Source of the DNA: Acidobacteria subdivision 2 bacterium RH1 MAG20
GTDB taxonomy: Bacteria > Acidobacteriota > Terriglobia > Terriglobales > Acidobacteriaceae
Length of the DNA stretch: 14,833 bases
Assembly: GCA_002197545.1 (NCBI GenBank)
Contig: NFUO01000132.1
Coordinates: forward strand, 1-14,833
Direction: 5' to 3'
Below, one piece after another: positions 1-6,923 of this stretch. The position numbers and the translations under genes are program-made. The notes under the pieces are model-generated. The model made no database searches. It had not been told where the DNA came from and saw nothing but the letters and a program-made list of their open reading frames with translations. The number at the start of each line of letters is the position of its first letter. Position 1 is the stretch's first letter.

Positions 1-83
1 CCATGGAGAAGGGCCTGCGCTTCGCCATCCGCGAAGGCGGACGCACCGTCGGCGCAGGGACCATCTCCGAGATCATCAAGTAA
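1..83 (+). CDS. tuf: Elongation factor Tu, C-terminal end (partial)
   Basis: Only the last 26 codons are inside the window; the gene starts upstream. The readable residues include [14 protein letters not shown] followed by TISEIIK and a TAA stop. This is the hallmark C-terminus of domain III of EF-Tu, the GTPase that delivers aminoacyl-tRNA to the ribosome. The ATG at position 3 is an internal methionine, not a start. The next gene, rpmG, begins 154 nt downstream, and the order tuf-rpmG-tRNA-Trp-secE-nusG is common in bacteria. The identification is secure despite the short length. Confidence 0.96.
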   Translation, partial: MEKGLRFAIREGGRTVGAGTISEIIK

Positions 84-130
84 AGAAATAGCTTCACAGC
101 AAAAAGTTTTGGTTTTTGCAATTCGTAGCG

Positions 131-169
131 CCACGGTCGAAGGCAAGGAAACAGCCTTCGACCATGTGG
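131..169 (+). repeat. Strong stem-loop downstream of tuf
   Basis: A perfect 10-bp stem, GGTCGAAGGC (135-144) with GCCTTCGACC (154-163), encloses the 9-nt loop AAGGAAACA. It is extended by CCAC (131-134) pairing with GTGG (166-169) across a 2-nt bulge. No T-run follows, so it is not a canonical intrinsic terminator. It may be a tuf 3' end, a processing site or a partial attenuator between tuf and rpmG. A second, AT-rich hairpin just upstream (GCAAAAA 99-105 with TTTTTGC 113-119) follows the tuf stop directly. The role is inferred; the pairing is seen. Confidence 0.55.
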
Positions 170-237
170 TTGCTATTCAAAATAAAGGTTTTACCGGAAG
201 AAGCATGATTTTCCGCGAAATCGGTTAGGATAGAAAG

Positions 238-387
238 ATGCGCGAAATTATTACATTGCAATGCCCCGAGTGCAAGAACAGGAACTACTCGACGACGAAG
301 AACAAGAAGACGACCACGAGCCGTCTCGAATTCTCGAAGTTCTGCAATACCTGCCGCAAGCATACGGATCATAAAGAGACGAAGTAA
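238..387 (+). CDS. rpmG: 50S ribosomal protein L33 (four-cysteine, zinc-binding form)
   Basis: This 49-residue basic protein is the small large-subunit ribosomal protein L33. Two CxxC pairs are visible, C9-P-E-C12 and C36-N-T-C39. This is the zinc-binding (C+) type rather than the cysteine-free paralogue that some bacteria use under zinc limitation. The length matches the family norm of about 49-55 residues. The ATG is preceded by AGGA with a 7-nt spacer. It sits between tuf and tRNA-Trp, a common arrangement near secE-nusG. No other reading is plausible. Confidence 0.96.
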   Translation: MREIITLQCPECKNRNYSTTKNKKTTTSRLEFSKFCNTCRKHTDHKETK

Positions 388-404
388 GACAGTTTTTAGT
401 CATT

Positions 405-425
405 AGCTTTCCAGCTTCAAAGCTG
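405..425 (+). repeat. AGCT-rich inverted repeat between rpmG and tRNA-Trp
   Basis: AGCTTT (405-410) can pair with AAAGCT (419-424). An overlapping alternative is CAGCTT (412-417) with AAGCTG (420-425), whose 2-nt loop is too tight. Several AGCT-type words lie close together, so the RNA could switch between weak folds. It might mark a processing point that releases the downstream tRNA, but nothing in the sequence proves this. Confidence 0.3.
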
Positions 426-449
426 TAAAGCTCGGCTGAATGATCAACC

Positions 450-525
450 GGGGGAGTAAGCTCAACGGTTAAACTGTCGGTCTCCAAAACCGAACTTCTC
501 GGTTCGAATCCGAGCTCCCCCGCCA
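450..525 (+). tRNA. tRNA-Trp (anticodon CCA), 3' CCA encoded
   Basis: A full cloverleaf can be drawn by hand. The acceptor stem pairs GGGGGAG (450-456) with CTCCCCC (515-521). The anticodon stem TCGGT/ACCGA encloses the loop CTCCAAA, placing anticodon CCA at 484-486. The T stem CTCGG/CCGAG has a TTCGAAT loop. The discriminator base is G522 and CCA is encoded at 523-525. The D stem (459-462 with 472-475) has one C-A mismatch at the position 12-23 pair. A tRNA-Trp between rpmG and secE is a recurring bacterial arrangement, and it is probably co-transcribed with its neighbours. Confidence 0.97.
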
Positions 526-592
526 GTTTGTCCGGCCTCAGAGTCCGGGCGCAGTAGCAGAATTCAGCAACACGAAGATTTGAGGCAGCGTT

Positions 593-853
593 ATGGCCAA
601 GACAATAGCAGTAGCAGAGCAGGCAACCACCGGAGTGCAGTCGCTGAAGGATCAGCCGGCGCGCATTAGCGCGTTCCTGAAGGAAGTGCGCAGCGAGATG
701 CGCAAGGTCTGGTGGCCGGGATGGCCTGAGGTCCAGTCAACGACGGTTGTCGTCCTCATCACCGTCTTTATCTTTGCGGGCTATTTCTGGCTGGTGGACA
801 ACATTATTGGCCGTGCGATTGAAGCACTGCTGCACGCGCTGACTGCAAGATAG
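593..853 (+). CDS. secE: Preprotein translocase subunit SecE
   Basis: This 86-residue protein is the single-helix form of SecE, which clamps SecY in the inner-membrane protein-conducting channel. The conserved cytoplasmic amphipathic segment is visible at about residues 28-46 (FLKEVRSEMRKVWWPGWPEV), with the family signature of acidic/basic residues followed by V-x-W-P. One transmembrane helix follows at about residues 50-70. A polar N-terminal stretch of about 25 residues precedes it. GAGG lies 7 nt before the ATG. nusG begins 47 nt after its stop, as in most bacteria. Confidence 0.96.
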   Translation: MAKTIAVAEQATTGVQSLKDQPARISAFLKEVRSEMRKVWWPGWPEVQSTTVVVLITVFIFAGYFWLVDNIIGRAIEALLHALTAR

Positions 854-900
854 GAAAGCCCGGCACTTACGGCAGCACCCAGTAGAGAGAAGCAGACACG

Positions 901-1566
901 ATGCGCGAAGAAGGCACAACGATGGCGGCAGAAGAGCAAAATACGGAAGAGCAGAACCTCGCGGCAGCCAACGCCGGAGGCGAACCGTCCGCGGAAAATT
1001 CGGGGGAACAGCTTGCCCCGCCGGTGAATGAGAACTTCAAGTGGTACATCATCCACGCCTACTCCGGGTTCGAGCGCAAGGTGCGCGAGTCGCTGGAGAG
1101 CCGAATCTCGGCCTTCGGCCTGCAGAACAAGATCGGCCGCATCATGATTCCGACGGAGCCGGTCACAGAGCTGCGCAACGGCAAGAAGTACACCATCGAG
1201 CGTGTCTTCCTTCCAGGCTATGTGTTGGTCGAGATGGACCTGGACAACGACCTCTGGCACGTCATCAAGAACACGCCGCGGGTCACGGGTTTCCTTGGCA
1301 CCGGCGACAATCCGGTGGCGCTCTCCGAGCAGGAAGTCAGCTCGATTCTCTTCCGTTCCGACTCGGCGAAGGACAAGCCGACGATGAAGGTCAAGTTCGA
1401 CAAGGGCGAACAGGTCCGCATCAATGAGGGGCCATTCGCCAACTTCACCGGAGCAGTCGACGAGGTAAACGACGACAAGCAGACGTTGAAGGTGATGGTT
1501 AGCATCTTTGGCCGCTCCACCCCGGTCGAGATCGAGTTCTCGAAGGTGGACAAGGTCACGGAGTAA
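901..1566 (+). CDS. nusG: Transcription termination/antitermination protein NusG
   Basis: NusG binds the RNA polymerase clamp, suppresses pausing and links the polymerase to Rho or the ribosome. The NGN domain starts near residue 46 (FKWYIIHAYSGFERKV) and includes the conserved RVFLPGYVLVEM. The C-terminal KOW domain is at about residues 163-221 (KGEQVRINEGPFANFTG, then GRSTPVEIEFSKVDKV). About 45 acidic and Ala/Glu-rich residues precede the NGN domain, longer than the short leader of many NusG proteins. The start is uncertain: the second ATG at 922 has a better ribosome-binding site (AGAAGG, 7-nt spacer) and would remove seven residues. rplK follows 113 nt downstream. Confidence 0.96.
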   Translation: MREEGTTMAAEEQNTEEQNLAAANAGGEPSAENSGEQLAPPVNENFKWYIIHAYSGFERKVRESLESRISAFGLQNKIGRIMIPTEPVTELRNGKKYTIERVFLPGYVLVEMDLDNDLWHVIKNTPRVTGFLGTGDNPVALSEQEVSSILFRSDSAKDKPTMKVKFDKGEQVRINEGPFANFTGAVDEVNDDKQTLKVMVSIFGRSTPVEIEFSKVDKVTE

Positions 1567-1679
1567 GCATTTGTCCTGCGGAACTCGCGCAGGAAGGTTG
1601 GAATTGAGCAACACCCATTCAGCAGCAGGCCAAGTCAATCGGCTGGCCCGCGCTAGAAGCATAAAGAGGATTTACCGCA

Positions 1680-2114
1680 ATGGCACCGAAGAAGATTACT
1701 GGATACGTCAAGCTTCAGATTATGGCCGGCAAGGCCACCCCTGCACCTCCCGTCGGTCCCGCGCTCGGACAGGCGCAGGTCAACATCATGGAATTCTGCA
1801 AGCAGTTCAACGAGCGCACTAAGGCTTCCGATCTGGCCGGGCTCACCATTCCTGTGGTCATCAGTGTCTATGCTGACCGCACCTTCAGCTTCGTCACCAA
1901 GACGCCTCCGGCGCCGGTGCTGCTGCTGAAGGCTGCCGGGATCGCCAAGGGCTCGGGCACTCCGAACAAGGAGAAGCTGGGCAAGGTGACCGAGAAGCAG
2001 ATCCGCGAGATCGCCACGCAGAAGATGCCGGACATGAACGCATCTTCGGTCGAGGCAGCTTCAAAGACCATCCGCGGCACCGCTCGCTCGATGGGCATCG
2101 AAGTCGTCGCCTAA
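1680..2114 (+). CDS. rplK: 50S ribosomal protein L11
   Basis: This 144-residue protein has the typical length of L11. It binds the GTPase-associated region of 23S rRNA and forms the base of the L7/L12 stalk. The N-terminal domain shows [20 protein letters not shown] with the proline-rich switch region. The C-terminal RNA-binding domain contains [16 protein letters not shown] and ends in [13 protein letters not shown] purine-rich AGAGGA lies upstream of the ATG. In most bacteria rplA follows within about 100 nt. Here a terminator follows instead, and rplA lies more than 7 kb away. Confidence 0.97.
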   Translation: MAPKKITGYVKLQIMAGKATPAPPVGPALGQAQVNIMEFCKQFNERTKASDLAGLTIPVVISVYADRTFSFVTKTPPAPVLLLKAAGIAKGSGTPNKEKLGKVTEKQIREIATQKMPDMNASSVEAASKTIRGTARSMGIEVVA

Positions 2115-2133
2115 CAAATAGGCGAAGCACGAG

Positions 2134-2162
2134 GCGGAGCGTCGATTGGCGCTCCGCTTTTT
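2134..2162 (+). terminator. Intrinsic terminator after rplK
   Basis: GCGGAGCG (2134-2141) pairs perfectly with CGCTCCGC (2150-2157) around the 8-nt loop TCGATTGG, and TTTTT follows at once (2158-2162). The stem is 8 bp and GC-rich, and it begins 20 nt after the rplK stop. It should end transcripts from the tuf-nusG-rplK side. The reverse strand lacks a T-run, so it does not serve the convergent radical SAM gene. Confidence 0.88.
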
Positions 2163-2314
2163 CGCGTCTGCCGCTCGCCCGCCGGATGCTCATAGGGTTC
2201 GTCGACATCTGCGATGCATCGCGCTATACATTCTGCACCTACGAAACTGACGCTATGGAATAGATCTATCCTGCCCGCGCTGCGCTGAGACCAGGCGGAG
2301 TCTAAGTTTTCTTC

Positions 2315-2347
2315 TCCGGCTTGCGAGTTGAAGATTCACCAGCCGGA
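2315..2347. repeat. Inverted repeat in the rplK / radical SAM convergent gap
   Basis: TCCGGCT (2315-2321) pairs with AGCCGGA (2341-2347) across a 19-nt loop. It lies in the 274-nt non-coding gap between rplK and the 3' end of the convergent radical SAM gene. No T-run flanks either side, so it is only a weak candidate for a 3'-end structure of the minus-strand transcript. I see no gene in the rest of this gap. Confidence 0.3.
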
Positions 2348-2388
2348 CCGTCCACCATCGCTGCGTCATCTTTGGACTCCCTGAAAAC

Positions 2389-3435
2389 CTAAGCAAACAG
2401 CCTTTGTTGAACGGCGCTTGTGATGCCTGCTGGAAGTTTTCTGGCGATGTCGGTTTCGCTTGCGAAGACGGCGTCCCTGGAGCGTTGCGGCAGGCCATGT
2501 CGATGGCGAGCTTTCTCAACCATGGCCGCTAGTTTATGCCTATAGGGTGGTGCGGCAAAATCTGCATGGTCGAAGCGTTTGGCGTAGTCGGCCTCGAGGG
2601 AAGGGAAGTGCTCACGAACGAAGCTCAGGTAGGTAGGACGTGAGCACGGCTTGAGAAAGAGGGGATTGGCAACGAAGAAGCTCGCGTTCACCTCGGCAGC
2701 ACGACGAGCCATGCCGTCGATCGCCTCCTCTGTATCGGTGATGCCGGGCAGCAATGGGCAGCAAAGAATGCCCGTAGTAATGCCGGCCTTGCGTAACAGT
2801 TTTACCACCGCAAAGCGAAGATCAGGGCGAGGGGCACGCGGTTCCAGAAGACGCGCCAGTTTTGTGTCAGGCGTAGTGATGGTGATGTGAACGACCAGCG
2901 TATTGCGCTTTGCGATCTGGGTGAGCAGGTCGATGTCACGTTCGATCAGGACGGATTTGGTTACGATGCCGAGGTGGTGGCCCTGTCTGCGCGCGAAGAC
3001 CTCGAGCAGACTGCGAGTAATTTGCGTTCGCCGCTCAATCGGCTGATAGGGATCAGTTGCGGTGCCGAGGGCGATCTCGTCTGTTGGATCGATCTTTCGC
3101 AGCTCCTGTTCCAGAAGCCATGCCGCGTGCTGCTTCACGAAGATGAGCCGCTCGAAGGCCAGCGGGTCGCGCAGTTCCATGAACTCGTGGGTGTAGCGGG
3201 CGTAACAGTATTTGCAGCCGAACTCGCAGCCACGGTAGGGATTGATGCTCCAGGCAATCCAGCGCAGGCGTTTCGAGGTGGACTTGTTGAGGATGCTGCG
3301 GACGTTCAGGGCTTTGAACTCGATGAGGTGGCCTTCGTCGGCGTGCTCGGCTTCGTTGGCCATGCGGGCGATGCCGATGGGCTGGGGGAGGATGGGGAAG
3401 AGGGCTGCGGTTTCGGTGGGATTTATATTCGCCAT
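2389..3435 (-). CDS. Radical SAM protein of the SPL/Rv2578c type
   Basis: This 348-residue protein has the radical SAM cluster motif C70-x3-C74-x2-C77 within NPYRGCEFGCKYCYARYTHE, which would bind a [4Fe-4S] cluster and S-adenosylmethionine. The NPYRGC-x3-C-x-YCYAR context is typical of the spore-photoproduct-lyase-like COG1533 group, whose non-spore-former members (Rv2578c type) have no established substrate. Residues about 115-250 (GTATDPYQPIERR, ITKS-like and LLPGITDT segments) fit the remaining strands of the partial TIM barrel. The start is supported by TAAGG 7 nt upstream; a second in-frame ATG at residue 25 is possible. It is transcribed against the ribosomal genes. A true DNA-repair lyase is unlikely without sporulation, but the chemistry is unknown. 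Confidence 0.85.
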   Translation of the reverse strand: MANINPTETAALFPILPQPIGIARMANEAEHADEGHLIEFKALNVRSILNKSTSKRLRWIAWSINPYRGCEFGCKYCYARYTHEFMELRDPLAFERLIFVKQHAAWLLEQELRKIDPTDEIALGTATDPYQPIERRTQITRSLLEVFARRQGHHLGIVTKSVLIERDIDLLTQIAKRNTLVVHITITTPDTKLARLLEPRAPRPDLRFAVVKLLRKAGITTGILCCPLLPGITDTEEAIDGMARRAAEVNASFFVANPLFLKPCSRPTYLSFVREHFPSLEADYAKRFDHADFAAPPYRHKLAAMVEKARHRHGLPQRSRDAVFASETDIARKLPAGITSAVQQRLFA

Positions 3436-3509
3436 TTGTTCGCCTTATGGTAATGACGTTAACCCTGCCGTATGGGCGTGTCAAGTGGAAATTGGCAGGA
3501 AAGGCGCAA

Positions 3510-3616
3510 CACCGATTTTCACCGATGACACCGATAAAGAACGGGCAACGGCAACGGCGAAATACAGGGGTTCTTCCCCTTCGACTCGCTCTGTTCGCTC
3601 AGGGTCAGAATGACCC
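3510..3616. repeat. Repeat-rich spacer with short tandem words and two hairpins
   Basis: CACCGAT occurs three times (3510-3516, 3520-3526, 3529-3535) at 10- and 9-nt intervals, followed by several CAACGG-type words near 3541-3560. Two small hairpins come next: AGGGG (3566-3570) with CCCCT (3576-3580), and GGGTCA (3602-3607) with TGACCC (3611-3616). The stretch from the CCCCTTCGACTCGCT word to the second hairpin resembles intergenic elements that recur in some bacterial genomes, recalled from general experience. Whether it is dispersed here cannot be tested in one window. It lies between the two minus-strand genes of the island. Confidence 0.4.
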
Positions 3617-3677
3617 GCGGACCAGGAATCTATTCAACAGCAGACGCAATCATGTCGCTTATTTTAGAGACAGGACA

Positions 3678-5099
3678 CTAGCCACCGGTGGGTTGATAGG
3701 GCTTGAAGCCGGCGTTGGTCATGCCGCGCTGCGCTTCGGGGTTTTTCATGAAGGTCTCCCAGACGAAGGCGGAGCGGGCGTTTTCCGCCATCAGCATGGT
3801 GATGCCGGTGTCGATGCCGACGACATCGGTGTCGTACCACTTCTTCAGCGGGTTGAAGGCATCGACGAAGCCGTAGCGGCACCAGGCTTGCGGGTAATTT
3901 TTCCTGATATTGCGGATGACGCGCATGGTGGCGTCGGGCAGAAACGGCAGTGAGCCTCCGGCTGCGGCAGGGACGACGGTTCCGTCGATCGGACCCATGG
4001 CTGGAGGGCCGCCCCAGACGACGTAGCCCTTGTCGGAGTCGGAGGCGGTAATGCCCCAGAGATCGTTGGTGTAGTCGGGAAAGATCTTGCCGAGCTCGAT
4101 GCAGAAGCGGCGGTGAACATCGGTGGCGATGGCCGAATTCTGGAAGTAGTCGGCGTACTTGTCCTTCTTGCGGCGGAAGTCGAACCATGCCTGCGAGTAC
4201 TGATGCACGAAGAGTGGCGCAAAGGAGCCGATGTAGCGCAGGCCGTCGTACTCGAAGGTGGTGCGTTTCCATGCTGCCCAGGCCTCGGGGCGCAGTGGAT
4301 GCGCGGAAGAGCCCAGACCGAGCAGATACATCATCATCAGCTCGCTGTAGTAGTCCCATTTGTAGGGCAGGAAGCCGAATTCCGGCGTCCAGCCCATGGG
4401 GAGCAAGGTTGTATCTTCCGAGAGCCAGGTCCAGTCGACGCGATTGAAGATTGCCTCGGACAGGCCATTCACTCCGCGGTCGTCAAAATGCTGGCGACAG
4501 GTGAGGATGCCGCAGAGCAGAATTGCCGTGTCGACGGAGGAGATCTCCGAGTCCCAGATTCTTTCGCCGGTATTGATGTCGGCGAAGTGATAGAAGAAGC
4601 CGCGATGGGTCGGCAGCTTCTTCCAGATAAAGAGCAGCGTGTTGATGACGCGCAGGCGCGCCTCGTTGTGCGGGATGAAGCCGCGCTTCTCCGCGATGCA
4701 GATGGCGGTGAGGCCAAAGCCGGTTGAGGCGATGCTGCCCACAGTGCCGGTATCGGTGGCGCGTGCGTTGCAGCGGTCTTTAATCAGCCCGGTCTGCGGA
4801 TTGGTCTGCTCCCAAAAGTAGAGAAAGCCGGCACGCTCGATCTCGTCGAGCAACTGATCGTCCTGCGGCGAGAGTGCGCTGACCACTGGAGGTGGTGCCG
4901 GAGCTGAATGCGGCTTTGCGGATTGCTGGGGTGCGATAGCCTGCGCCAGGAGAGGAAGCGCGTTCCATTGTGCGAGCGGCATACCGAGAGAGAGGCCAGC
5001 CATCTGACGTAGCAGCTTTCGCCGGGAGCCGCTGGCTCCGCCCTGGCCAATGATTTTATGAAGCTGCCTGCTTATTGCTTCGTTTTCATCTACACTCAT
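3678..5099 (-). CDS. Exported glycoamylase-like (GH144-type) glycoside hydrolase
   Basis: This 473-residue protein matches the glycoamylase-like domain (PF10091/COG5368), assigned to CAZy family GH144, whose characterised members are endo-beta-1,2-glucanases. Recognisable segments are GFLYFWEQTNPQTGLIKDR (91-109), STGFGLTAICIAEKRGFIP (125-143), the acidic cluster WDSEISSVDTA (182-192), WDYYSELMMMYLLGLGS (248-264) and DLWGITASDSDKGYVVWGG (346-364). The acidic cluster is a good place for catalytic acids. The N-terminus has a twin-arginine motif SRRKLL (25-30), then a hydrophobic stretch and an Ala/Pro-rich linker to about residue 75, indicating folded export through Tat. A GGAAGAG element precedes the ATG. 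The family fit is strong; the substrate is inferred. Confidence 0.86.
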   Translation of the reverse strand: MSVDENEAISRQLHKIIGQGGASGSRRKLLRQMAGLSLGMPLAQWNALPLLAQAIAPQQSAKPHSAPAPPPVVSALSPQDDQLLDEIERAGFLYFWEQTNPQTGLIKDRCNARATDTGTVGSIASTGFGLTAICIAEKRGFIPHNEARLRVINTLLFIWKKLPTHRGFFYHFADINTGERIWDSEISSVDTAILLCGILTCRQHFDDRGVNGLSEAIFNRVDWTWLSEDTTLLPMGWTPEFGFLPYKWDYYSELMMMYLLGLGSSAHPLRPEAWAAWKRTTFEYDGLRYIGSFAPLFVHQYSQAWFDFRRKKDKYADYFQNSAIATDVHRRFCIELGKIFPDYTNDLWGITASDSDKGYVVWGGPPAMGPIDGTVVPAAAGGSLPFLPDATMRVIRNIRKNYPQAWCRYGFVDAFNPLKKWYDTDVVGIDTGITMLMAENARSAFVWETFMKNPEAQRGMTNAGFKPYQPTGG

Positions 5100-5140
5100 T
5101 CATCTCTTCCGTATTTCGTTCAGGAGATTTGATGCTGAAC

Positions 5141-5174
5141 AATATCTGTATGAAATCTGTCTGAAATATCTGTA
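5141..5174. promoter_or_regulatory. Iterated AATATCTGTA words in a divergent promoter region
   Basis: The exact 10-mer AATATCTGTA occurs at 5141-5150 and 5165-5174 (24-bp period), and a related AAATCTGTCT lies between them. ATCTGT therefore occurs three times in about 30 bp. The stretch is AT-rich compared with its surroundings and sits in the 160-nt gap between the divergent glycoside hydrolase and anchored-protein genes. Direct repeats on one face of the helix in a divergent promoter suggest a regulator-binding array. No regulator is identified, and the role is inference. Confidence 0.4.
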
Positions 5175-5259
5175 GGAATTAGATGCAGGTTCGGAACCAT
5201 GATGAGGGTTGGGCAGCGTATGACGCAAATCGCGCGTCCAATCAGTTTGCCGGTGAGCA

Positions 5260-6276
5260 ATGAAGGGTAAGGCTCTTATATGGACGATCGTGGCAGTCGC
5301 AGCGGCCCTGGCGGCTGTTGTGTTGGTGCGCGTGTATCTGGTGCGGAAGCCCAATGCCATACGGAGGTCGATCCCGATCGAGGGCGCCGTGATCCGGCGC
5401 GATGCCGATAGCAGGAAAGAGCTGCCCATCGAAAATGTCACGATTACTGCGTCCGATGGCGTGGTGAGCGCAACTGCTCAGTCAGATGCTTCGGGATACT
5501 TCAAAGTCGATCTGCAAAGGCAGGTGTGGTCGGGGCAGCCGATCGTGGTCCGGTTTCAGCATTCCGAGTACGAGCCGTTTAGCCTTACGCTGCAAGCGGG
5601 CAGATTGCTGGTTGACGACCAACTGCATGTCGTGGCCATGGTCCCAATTCCAGAGCTGGTCACGCCTGCGCCCAACGTCAAGGAGTCGGTGGTCTCGAAC
5701 ATTCGAGTGAGATACACCATCAATTCGCGAACGGAGACGAACGTAGGCAGCGCGGTGAAGACATTTCAGATCGTCAACAAGGGGAATGTCCCTTGCGAGA
5801 AACATCTTCCCTGTTCGCCGGATAAGAAGTGGAAGGCTACAAACGGTTCCGCGTCGCTTGATGCCGGGCAGGACAATTCGTTTGGCAATGTGCGCGCTTC
5901 CTGCATTGCAGGGCCGTGCCCGTTTACGAAGATCGACTCGAGCGGCTTTGATCATGGCGGGCGTCATATCACCGTCTCCGCGCTGGACTGGTCGGACACG
6001 GCCACTTTCCTGTTGGAAGCTGAAGTCTTTCATACTGCAATCAGCTCGAATGTGCGCGAATCCTACCCGGTCATCTTTGGCCGCACGCTCAACTTTACGC
6101 TGCCGCCTACTCAGGAGGGCGTGAGCCTTGAGGGTGAGATTGACGGCGCTCCGATGGTCTTTCCGCTGGGGCCGGACCTTTACCTGAGCTGGGCGAACTG
6201 TACGGCTCGAACCAGCGAGGGAAGGGACCAGACTACGGTCTATCGCTGCGAGCTCAAGCCTGGGTATCGTTTCTGA
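5260..6276 (+). CDS. Membrane-anchored protein with carboxypeptidase-regulatory-like domain, function unknown
   Basis: This 338-residue protein starts with a short positive stretch and one hydrophobic helix (about residues 6-28), giving a signal anchor with the bulk outside the cytoplasm. Residues about 38-130 look like a carboxypeptidase-regulatory-like beta-sandwich (EGAVIRRDADSRKELPIENV, then SDASGYFKVDL, then HVVAM), a fold common in acidobacterial surface proteins. The C-terminal 200 residues are not recognised. They contain six cysteines (C179, C185, C215, C220, C314, C330), an even number compatible with three disulfides in an exported domain. The ribosome-binding site is weak (GGTGAG). 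It is divergent from the glycoside hydrolase gene, and its 3' end overlaps the convergent TetR gene by 23 bp. Confidence 0.72.
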   Translation: MKGKALIWTIVAVAAALAAVVLVRVYLVRKPNAIRRSIPIEGAVIRRDADSRKELPIENVTITASDGVVSATAQSDASGYFKVDLQRQVWSGQPIVVRFQHSEYEPFSLTLQAGRLLVDDQLHVVAMVPIPELVTPAPNVKESVVSNIRVRYTINSRTETNVGSAVKTFQIVNKGNVPCEKHLPCSPDKKWKATNGSASLDAGQDNSFGNVRASCIAGPCPFTKIDSSGFDHGGRHITVSALDWSDTATFLLEAEVFHTAISSNVRESYPVIFGRTLNFTLPPTQEGVSLEGEIDGAPMVFPLGPDLYLSWANCTARTSEGRDQTTVYRCELKPGYRF

Positions 6277-6877
6277 TCGTGGAAATAGCTTCTGGGCCGG
6301 CTGCCTGCAGGATAGGCATGATGAGTTGGACGATAGGAGTGACGATCTCCTCTGCCGGTGGGCGGTCGGGGGTGTAAAACCACTGCTTGACGGCGCCGTA
6401 GATGGCCCAGCTTGCGGTCATGGCAATCATCTCGGGTGAAAGGGTGGAGGTGGCAGCGTTCTTTGTCATGCCTTTTATCAGGACGCGGTGGATGGCGGTA
6501 GTCATGGCCGATTCCATCAATGGCTCAAATGCGTTTTGACGGGTGCACTCTGCGCCGTTGGTGTGGATTTGCGTGAGGTAGTCGCAGGTGGCAAGAATGA
6601 TGGCAGCGACAGCAGCGGGACAGGTGCCGTCGAAATGTATGTTGCGCTCGTGGAGCAGCTTGTGGAAGCTTCCTCCCACCAGGGCATCAAAGAGCGCGAA
6701 CTTATCGGTGTAGTGGTCGTAAAAGGTGGCGCGATTCACTGTGGCGACATCGGTAATGTCCTGTACCGAGATCTCGTCGAAGGGCCGGCTCTGCATGAGG
6801 GATTGGAGTGCGTTCTGGAGTAGTTGGCGGGTGCGGCGGATGCGTGGGTCGCGAACTTCACAGTCGGAGATCGGCAT
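6254..6877 (-). CDS. TetR/AcrR-family transcriptional regulator
   Basis: This 207-residue protein has the TetR length. Residues about 13-60 form the DNA-binding domain, with the recognition-helix region ISVQDITDVATVNRATFYDHY (36-56) followed by KFALFDALV, close to family consensus. The C-terminal 140 residues are the variable ligand-binding and dimer domain, including a TetR_C-like AIYGAVKQWFY segment. It is divergent from the azoR-doxX pair across a 114-nt gap holding two matching palindromes, the classical arrangement of a local repressor controlling a neighbouring operon and itself. No clear Shine-Dalgarno sequence precedes the ATG. The inducer is unknown; quinones or other electrophiles would fit the neighbours. 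Confidence 0.93.
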   Translation of the reverse strand: MPISDCEVRDPRIRRTRQLLQNALQSLMQSRPFDEISVQDITDVATVNRATFYDHYTDKFALFDALVGGSFHKLLHERNIHFDGTCPAAVAAIILATCDYLTQIHTNGAECTRQNAFEPLMESAMTTAIHRVLIKGMTKNAATSTLSPEMIAMTASWAIYGAVKQWFYTPDRPPAEEIVTPIVQLIMPILQAAGPEAISTIRNDTQA

Positions 6878-6923
6878 TGGATTTACTGATTAGAGCGTAT
6901 CAAAGAGAAAAAGAATCTCGCAA

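Noticed and set aside
781..1662. 293-codon minus-strand frame over secE-nusG.
   Set aside because: It lies opposite two clearly identified genes and its translation is a low-complexity antisense product.
2389..3435. Annotation of the radical SAM gene as a genuine spore photoproduct lyase.
   Set aside because: Only the SPL-like superfamily motif is seen; the protein fits the Rv2578c-type group and nothing here suggests sporulation.
2887..3453. 188-codon + strand frame opposite the radical SAM gene.
   Set aside because: The minus-strand protein has an intact radical SAM motif and full family length; the + frame is its shadow.
3510..3535. Three CACCGAT repeats considered as a CRISPR remnant.
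   Set aside because: The repeats are 7 nt with 2-3 nt spacers, far too short for CRISPR, and no cas gene is present.
4113..4727. 204-codon + strand frame opposite the GH144-like gene.
   Set aside because: The minus-strand protein matches the glycoamylase-like family across its length; the + frame matches nothing.
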